A DNA stretch of 64,000 nucleotides from Moringa oleifera (lineage: Eukaryota; Streptophyta; Magnoliopsida; Brassicales; Moringaceae), in contig JAJFZO010000896.1 of assembly GCA_021397835.1 (NCBI GenBank), forward strand, positions 4,876,501 to 4,940,500, written 5' to 3'. The notes beneath the pieces were generated by a model. That model made no database searches, was not told the DNA's origin, and was given only the letters and a program-made list of their open reading frames with translations. Position 1 is the first letter of the stretch; the number at the start of each line of letters is the position of its first letter. Below, in pieces: positions 57,796 to 64,000 of the stretch. The translations under genes were made by a program, and so were the position numbers.

Positions 57796-57992
57796 GAAAA
57801 AGACTTGTCCTTAAGTATCCAGTGTCTTTCTCAACATGATATGGACTTAAGTCAGCCATATTGATCGTTGAATGATGTGAGGAAGTTGGCTTTAAAAGTT
57901 GAAAAGTAACAAAAGTTTGAAAGGGATAACACATCGTTCCATATATGTATATTCAACGAGAGTTAAATTGAAGCTGACTCTCAAAAGCAAGA
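57796..57992 (-). mobile_element. Remnant interior of a deleted gypsy element
   Basis: The - strand reads AAGGACAAGTCTTTTTCAAC then TAGGGAAGAT next to the LTR: the end of pol plus a polypurine tract. On the other side, GGTATCAATCTTGC abuts LTR R4 as a degenerate primer site. Less than 200 bp of interior remain. Confidence 0.7.
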
Positions 57993-58257
57993 TTGATACC
58001 ATATTTTGAAGGAACGGTATAAGAAATAAAAATAATGTAATTTTGCTGAAATTTTGTTTAGAGAGTATAAGCACAAGTTTGAACAAATTTGAATAAAAAT
58101 AAGGGATAAAAGGCTCACCGCCAAGTTTAATATCAAAGGAATACAGAAAATCACCACTTTAAGGACAAGGAACTCACCACTCAAAGGGATATAGACGAAC
58201 ACTAACCTAAGAGATTCAGAGATATTTTTCACCACTTAATGGCTCCCAACCAATCAA
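57993..58257 (-). mobile_element. Ty3/gypsy LTR fragment R4
   Basis: Matches the first 260 bp (by + coordinate) of R3 (tgataccatattttgaagga, aataagggataaaaggc, gaacactaacctaagag). It stops at ctcccaaccaatcaaaagga, where the 5S array resumes. Confidence 0.75.
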
Positions 58258-58308
58258 AAGGAAGAAAAGAAAAAAAAATAAAGTTAAAAAAATTTATCAA
58301 AAAATGAA

Positions 58309-58428
58309 GTGTGCAACACGAGGATTTTCAAGGAGGAATAACCCATCCTAGTACTATTCTTGCCCAAGCGTGCTTAACTTTGGATTTTTAATGGAATCCA
58401 ATGCATTAGTACTGGTATGATCATACCT
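58309..58428 (-). pseudogene. 5S rRNA pseudogene, variant 2
   Basis: gtgtgcaacacgaggatttt, acccatcctagtactattct, tgcccaagcgtgctta, gcattagtactggtatgatc. Close to the 4726 copy. The variant 1 copy that should precede it is missing where LTR R4 abuts. Confidence 0.87.
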
Positions 58429-58608
58429 AAAAATCTAAAAATTATTGAAATTTAAAAAATAAAGTCATAAAAAAGAAATTAAAGATAATGAAGAAAAATA
58501 TAAAAATATAATAATAAATTTAAATAAAACAAAAAATAATCAAGAGGAAGAATAGAAAAGAAATCAAAAATAATAAATTAGACAAAATATTTTGTCAAAA
58601 AAAAAAGT

Positions 58609-58729
58609 GGTGCAAACATGAGTATTTCCGAGAAGGAACCACTCATCCTATTATAACACTCACCGAAGCATATTTAACTTTGGAGTTCTAATGGGATCTA
58701 GTAAATCAGTGTTGATATGATCACACCTT
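58609..58729 (-). pseudogene. 5S rRNA pseudogene, variant 3
   Basis: ggtgcaaacatgagtatttc, accactcatcctattataac, gttctaatgggatctagtaa, cagtgttgatatgatcacac. Nearly the same as the 5018 copy, including tattataacact. Confidence 0.86.
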
Positions 58730-58920
58730 AAAAAAATTCAAAAAGTATTTCTATCAAAAAATTCAAAAATTAGTGAAAACAAAAACAAAAAATCATAAAA
58801 AAGAAAAGAATATAATGGCGAAAAATACAAAAAAGAAATAAAAATAAATAAAAATAAAAGATTATCAAATAAATAAATAAACAATAAAATCCAAAAATAT
58901 TGTTTTCTCAAAACCAAAAA

Positions 58921-59038
58921 TGGTGCAATACAAGGATTTTTCAAGAGGAATCACCCATCTTAATATTACTCTTGCCCAAGCACACTTCACTTTATAGTTC
59001 AAATGGGATTGATGCTTAGTATTGGTATGATCGCGCTA
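58921..59038 (-). pseudogene. 5S rRNA pseudogene, variant 4
   Basis: tggtgcaatacaaggatttt, aatcacccatcttaatatta, cttgcccaagcacacttcac, gatgcttagtattggtatga, tcgcgc. Confidence 0.86.
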
Positions 59039-59198
59039 AAAAATCTAAAAAAAATTAAAAATTAAAAAATGATCATAAATAAGAAAAAAACATAATTGAA
59101 AAAATACAAAAAAGGAAACAATAAAATAAAACATAAAAGATTATAAAAAATATAAATAAATAAATAATAAAATAAACAAATATATTTAAAAGAATAAA

Positions 59199-59300
59199 TG
59201 TGCGACACAAGGATTTTCTAGAATGAATCACCCCGCTCAAGCACACTTCACTTCGGGTTTTAATGCAATTTGATACATTAGTGTTGGTATAATTGCAATT
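59199..59300 (-). pseudogene. 5S rRNA pseudogene, variant 5, deleted
   Basis: tgtgcgacacaaggattttc, aatcaccccgctcaagcac, ttcgggttttaatgcaattt. About 17 bp (box C side, atcctagtactactc) are missing. Confidence 0.84.
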
Positions 59301-60354
59301 GAAATTTCAAAACAAAATATTAGAAAGAAAAAAAGAAAATCACAAAAAAGAAAAGGCATAAGAAAATTGTAAAAAATAAAAATATAAATAAAATGAAAGA
59401 TAACAAAAGAAAAAAATTGGTTAAAAATAAAAAATTCAAAAATATTTTTTTATCTAAAAAAAAGGCAGTGGACACAAAAAAAATGTCTTAAAAAAGAAAA
59501 TGAAGAAAAATTAAAAATTAAAAACTAAAAATAATCTAAAGAACAGATAAAATACAAAAATAAGAATAAAATCCTTAAAAAATGAAATAATTCAAAGTAA
59601 ACAACAAAAATATCAAGATAACTATTGTATTTAACTAAAAATTATGTAAACATAAAATGATCTAACACAGTGGAATGCCTTCAAGAAATACAACTATGAG
59701 ATTTGAAAATCAAAAAACACTAACATGGTAAAAGCCATAAGAAAATCCATTGGAAAAAGGAAAAGTAAAAAAAAAAAATGATAAGTAACTTCCTCTATCT
59801 ATTTTTACTCCATCTTTGTCTCTTTCTTTCTTCCTATCTAAGAAAAAATTATAGGTAAAGTTTCAGATCAATGTTGGAGAAATTGAATAGGAAGAGCTCC
59901 AATAAGATCACGTTTCCCATAAAAGCACTAGCATAATACTTTTGTCATTAATAAAAAATGGATTTAGATGAAAGCCTTAATGGGGAAGCAATTCAAAGTA
60001 CCAAGTCCTATGACTCGAATTTCAAAGTCCAAGTCCCAGATTTAGGTGTTTCAAATGTAATCTACCTATCAAAGCCTCTAACTACCATAATTCTTACCAA
60101 CAAAATTTAGTGCCGACATATTCAAGTAATATAACTTCTGCTTCATACTTAAGTTTCATTGTAATAAAATAAATGCGAAAAAAAAGTGTTTATTTTAACA
60201 ATAGTGAATGCGATCAACCACATAATGTTGTAAAACCCATATTAGAGGAGCTAAAAAAAACTAAATGAAAACTAAAGAATGGCATATTTTCGTAATGGAA
60301 CAGTCATCATGAACCAAGGTGGAGAACAGAACGCAAAAGAGTTAACCAGCTTAC

Positions 60355-60678
60355 TTCCCATTAAGACCCAATGACAAGCTAGCAAGAACAACATTAAGTA
60401 CCAAATGCCATAAATGAGATGTATGAGTCTGAGGCATTATATCACAAATTAGGGGCTTATAGAAAAGCCTTTCTCTTACTAGCCTAGATATTCTTGCCCA
60501 ATGGCCTTGACAGGAAAACAAAAAAGAATATTGTGGGGAAAGAAAAAAGGTGCCAATAGTAAAATTCGAGAAGGATATCGAATTACCTTGTGCAAGAATG
60601 GAAATAAGATGACCTCAACTCGTTCCTCACATAATGGTCATTTATTTGAAAGTAATACTGTGGATCAAAAAATGAGCT
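60355..60678 (-). pseudogene. YIF1: YIF1 exon fragments, copy 6
   Basis: Exon b (about 60505-60355) and exon a (about 60678-60587). Exon a keeps DPQYYFQINDHYVRN-like sequence. Its donor is degraded to GTAATT. The shared one-base loss before NAPD (gatataatgcc) is again present. Confidence 0.84.
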
Positions 60679-60863
60679 ACTTATATGTTCATTTCAAAAT
60701 AATTAAAAAAAAGCAATAAAAACATGTAATAATTAATAATTAACGAATCAAGTCAAAAGAGAATTAAGAAAAAAGGAAAACCAACAAAATCTAAAAAAGT
60801 TTAAAATATCTCATAGCAACTTAGGTTTAATAAGAAAAGAATAAGCATGTAAGAATCCATGCC

Positions 60864-61040
60864 TGCAGCTAGTAAAAAAGCAACAACTTTTTGTTTGAAT
60901 AGTGCAATTTTTGTCGCCACTATGACCGATGCTTCTTCATCCATGAAAAAAAGAAAGCACCTGAGATACTGCAAAGTAAGCCTTCTCCATCGGGACCATC
61001 AAATCCCCTACAACCTTGCATGCACTACATTTTCTTACAT
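60864..61040 (-). pseudogene. LLATG segment, copy 6
   Basis: The - strand reads FVxMDEEASVIVATKI-like text and ends in a FLLAAG variant at GCATGG. Identity unknown; same arrangement as copy 2. Confidence 0.45.
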
Positions 61041-62633
61041 TGAGGTACCCTCAAAATCAAACAATTTGCCTATAATTCAGGACATCCAAATGCCATTGAA
61101 TAAAAGGCAACTCCATCGACAAGGCCTGTCCACATGAGATTTAAACTTCTACCCACTTTCTTGTCTTTTTATCAATTAAAAGTTCATCTTGTAAACTAAA
61201 TTATCTATGTAAACATGAGTAGACAGATAAACTACTAAATCATCCAAACAGCAATATATTTCAATGAGCATCTCAATAATCTTCAAAGCTTATTCCTTAA
61301 GTGAAAAATCCTCTTAGTGGAGCATCTTTTATTCTATTAAATCTATATATCGAACAAGTTATTAAAATCAAATGACAAATATTAGGCAAAAAAAATCAAA
61401 ATCAAAGATATCAACTTCCTAATCAAGCAGCCAAGAACATTCCATAAAACTAAAATATTTGTAGAAAGCTTGAAAATAAAAACAAAATAAAATAAGAAAG
61501 ATAAACAACTCACTTGTATACGCATGCACCCATAAACAGTCCAAACAAGCCAATTCAAGTCAATTGCATGTATAGTAAAATCAATTTCAGTCAATTGATT
61601 CGACTTTTACTTGAGAAGAAAAATAATCAGACACTTGTAGAAGTAGGCAGTGTATAATATCCCAAAGGCACTTCCACTTACTTATTTTGGCATCATATTG
61701 TTGGAAGCTCATAGAGTTAATGAGTTTTGAACATAATGGTCTGCATCTAAATATAAGTCAAAGCAACTTGATAAATCAAATTCTCATAAGAAATAATATC
61801 AGAATTGATCACTAATCTAATAACTCGTGCAAAGTCAAAGCATGCCTTTTACTAAATTTAATATTTCAAATAATTTTAACAAAAACCTACCACAAATACA
61901 AAAGCATTTAATTGTATTCAGAAAGCCCATAAGATCACCCAAAGATGATAGATAGATGTGACCTCCCACACACACAATTTCTTGTAGTTAGGTATTTGTT
62001 GATAAGCTTAATAATCTCAGTGGTAATTTTTACCTAGCAACTCTATCAATATACCAAACTCATTTATGGACTTGTCAAAACATTGTAAAATCAATCTAGT
62101 GGGTTATATAATTCTTGAATAGTCATCAAAAAAGAATACATAATGTCTTCATGAAAACAAATGTATGTCAACAACAGGGTATGTATTTACCATATAGATG
62201 AGATGTATTGAGAAAACATTCAGAGTATAAACATAAAAGAAAATGTAAGATCATTTTTATTTTCTCTTGTCTTTCCGATAAGTGTGAATGTCCTTATTAT
62301 CTTAACAACTTTATTGACTTTCTAAAAAAGAAAAACAAAAGAAGCAACTTATACTCTCAAAATAGGCAAAACGTTGAAACTCATTTTTAAAAAATCGAAG
62401 AAACCCAAGGAAAAAATAGAAAAAAATAAAATACAAAAAGTTATAAAAAATTTGAAAATCAAATACAAAAAATATTAAAAAATACAAGAAAATAAAAAGT
62501 TTAGAACAAATAAATAAAAAGAACATCCAAAAAAAGCAATAATGTAAAAATCATGAAAGATGAAAAAAATTAAATATAACAGCAAGGAAAAGAAATGAAA
62601 TGAAATAGGAAAGAAAATCAAATGAAATTAAAA

Positions 62634-62700
62634 GATGCAACACGAGAATTTCTTAACAGGAATCACTCGTCTTAGTACTACTTTCGTTAAAATACGTTTA
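62634..62700 (-). pseudogene. Half-5S copy, type B
   Basis: gatgcaacacgagaatttct, aatcactcgtcttagtacta, ctttcgttaaaatacg. The preceding spacer is cut short (gaaatgaaattaaaa directly before it), so most of one A spacer is deleted. Confidence 0.77.
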
Positions 62701-63096
62701 AATAACCAAAAAGAAGAAAAATGTAAATAAAAAATAATAAAAAATGAAAGAAAATGAAATAAGAAAGAATATTAAATAAAATTAAAAAACAAATTCTAAG
62801 AATATACTAAAAATCAAATAATAAAGAAAAAAATCAAAGAAAATTGAAAAATAAACCTGACAAAACCGAGGAAACAAAAATAAAATCCAATAAAATGAAA
62901 AAATTAAATAAAAAGTTATCAAAATTGAAAAAGAGAAGAAAGGAAAGAAAAAGGAAATAAATAAAATAAATCAAAGAAAAGAGCATAATGGAAGGAAATG
63001 CAAAAAGAAAAAAAAAAGAAAGAAAGATCTTCAAATGGAAGAAAAGAAAAGAAACCAAATTTTAAAAAATCCAAAAATATTCTTTTCTTAAAAAAA

Positions 63097-63165
63097 GATG
63101 CAATACGAGAATTTCTTAAAAGCAATCACCCATCCTAATACACACTCTCGCCAAAACACGTTTAA
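63097..63165 (-). pseudogene. Half-5S copy, type A
   Basis: gatgcaatacgagaatttct, cacccatcctaatacacact, ctcgccaaaacacg. Type A spacer follows. Confidence 0.77.
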
Positions 63166-63647
63166 ATAATAAAAATTATATAAAAATAAATTAAAAATAC
63201 AAAAAAATAAAAAAAATCTAGAACAAATAAATAAAAAGAACATCCAAAAAAAGTAATAATGTAAAAATCATGAAAGATGAAAAACATTAAATATGAAAGC
63301 AAGGAAAAGAAAAGAAATGAAGTAGGAAAGAAAATCAAATGAAATTAAAAAAAAAAACAAATTCTAAGAATATATTGAAAATCAAACAATAAAGAAAAGG
63401 AATCAAAGAAAATTGAAAAATAAACCAAACAAAATCAAAGAAACAAAAATAAAATCCAATAAAATGATGAAATTAAACAAAAACGTAATCAAAATTGAAA
63501 AAGAGAAAAAAAAAAGGAAAAAAAAGAAAATAATAAAATGAATAACAAAAATCAAAGAAAAGAGCATAATGGAAGGAAATGAAAGATAATCAAATGGAAC
63601 AAAAGAAAATAAATCAAAAATCAAAAAATATTTTTATCCAAAAAAAA

Positions 63648-63717
63648 AATGCAACACGAGAATTTCTTAGCAGGAATCACCCGTCCTAGTACTACTCTCG
63701 CCAAAGTACGTTTAAAT
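63648..63717 (-). pseudogene. Half-5S copy, type B
   Basis: atgcaacacgagaatttctt, cacccgtcctagtactactc, tcgccaaagtacg. Type B spacer follows; the match to 10814 includes cccgtcc. Confidence 0.79.
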
Positions 63718-64000
63718 AACCAAAAAGAAGAAAAATGTAAGTAAAAAATAATAAAGAAATGAAAGAAAATGAAATAAGAAAGAAAATCAGATAAAATTAA
63801 AAAGCAAATTCTAAGAATATACTGAAAATCAAACGATAAAGAAAAAAATCAAAGAAAATTGAAAAATAAACCTAACAAAACCGACGAAACAAAAATAAAA
63901 TCCAAGAAAATGAAGAAATTAAATAAAAAAGTTATCAAAATTGGAAAAGAGAAGAAAGGAAAGTAAAGGAAAAGAAAAAAGGAAATAAATAAAATAAATC

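Larger units (their letters stand above)
59640..62400 (-). repeat. Y block, copy 6
   Basis: Full-length block, about 2.75 kb, with the YIF1 exons, LLATG segment and right part. Its left half resembles copy 2 most closely (shared gtgttwattttaacaatagtga and taaaacccatattagaggagc), although copy 2 lacks the right part. Confidence 0.82.
62401..64000. repeat. Half-5S array, right flank
   Basis: Same A-rich spacer/half-5S family as 7.6-13.3 kb. Order of copies: B (62634), A (63097), B (63648), spaced 463 and 551 bp, so the A/B alternation is conserved here too. The array runs off the window. Confidence 0.82.

Overview
The window looks like plant nuclear DNA: it carries intron-split COP1, YIF1 (HRF1-type) and PAP/OAS1-like nucleotidyltransferase fragments, 5S rRNA sequence of plant type, Ty3/gypsy elements with a tRNA-iMet primer site, and CCCTAAA-like (plant telomere type) repeats. 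It is very AT-rich and reads as heterochromatin-like repeat territory. I found no gene that looks intact; every recognisable coding stretch is broken by stops, frameshifts or missing exons. The species cannot be named from sequence alone.

Layout. (1) 1-23.3 kb and 58.3-64 kb are pieces of one composite macrosatellite. Its unit, read on the + strand, is: five decayed 5S rRNA copies about 280 bp apart (all on the - strand, each position with its own signature bases), a stub of a sixth copy, a gene-derived block of up to 2.7 kb (the 'Y block') holding broken YIF1 exons plus an unidentified exon-like piece, an A-rich spacer, and a half-length 5S copy. Units differ by deletions. Between 7.6 and 13.3 kb the spacer plus half-5S part is expanded into its own tandem array, in which two spacer types alternate (about 565 and 475 bp). 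(2) 23.3-58.3 kb is a 35-kb island. At its left edge a YIF1 amino-terminal exon continues the last Y block. Then come two diverged copies of a 3' piece of a PAP/OAS1-like gene (25.9 and 28.5-30.6 kb) inside a duplicated block, a COP1 3' end (27.4-27.7 kb), and a nearly gene-length unprocessed COP1 pseudogene (33.4-45.8 kb) with its introns and an intact last exon. (3) 46.4-58.3 kb is a retroelement cluster: a tandem LTR-leader-LTR array of a short element family, two telomere-like blocks of about 1 kb split by a copy of the same family, and a Ty3/gypsy element with gag, protease and partial RT whose LTR is shared with a second, deleted element.

The genes do not work together as a pathway. What connects the window is amplification: a 5S array captured, or was captured with, a YIF1-derived pseudogene, and the composite was multiplied. 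A one-base frameshift shared by all five legible YIF1 copies indicates that the gene piece was already dead when it spread. The + strand of the array is strongly purine-biased, which produces many Phe/Leu/Ile-rich (- strand) or Lys-rich (+ strand) open frames that are not genes.
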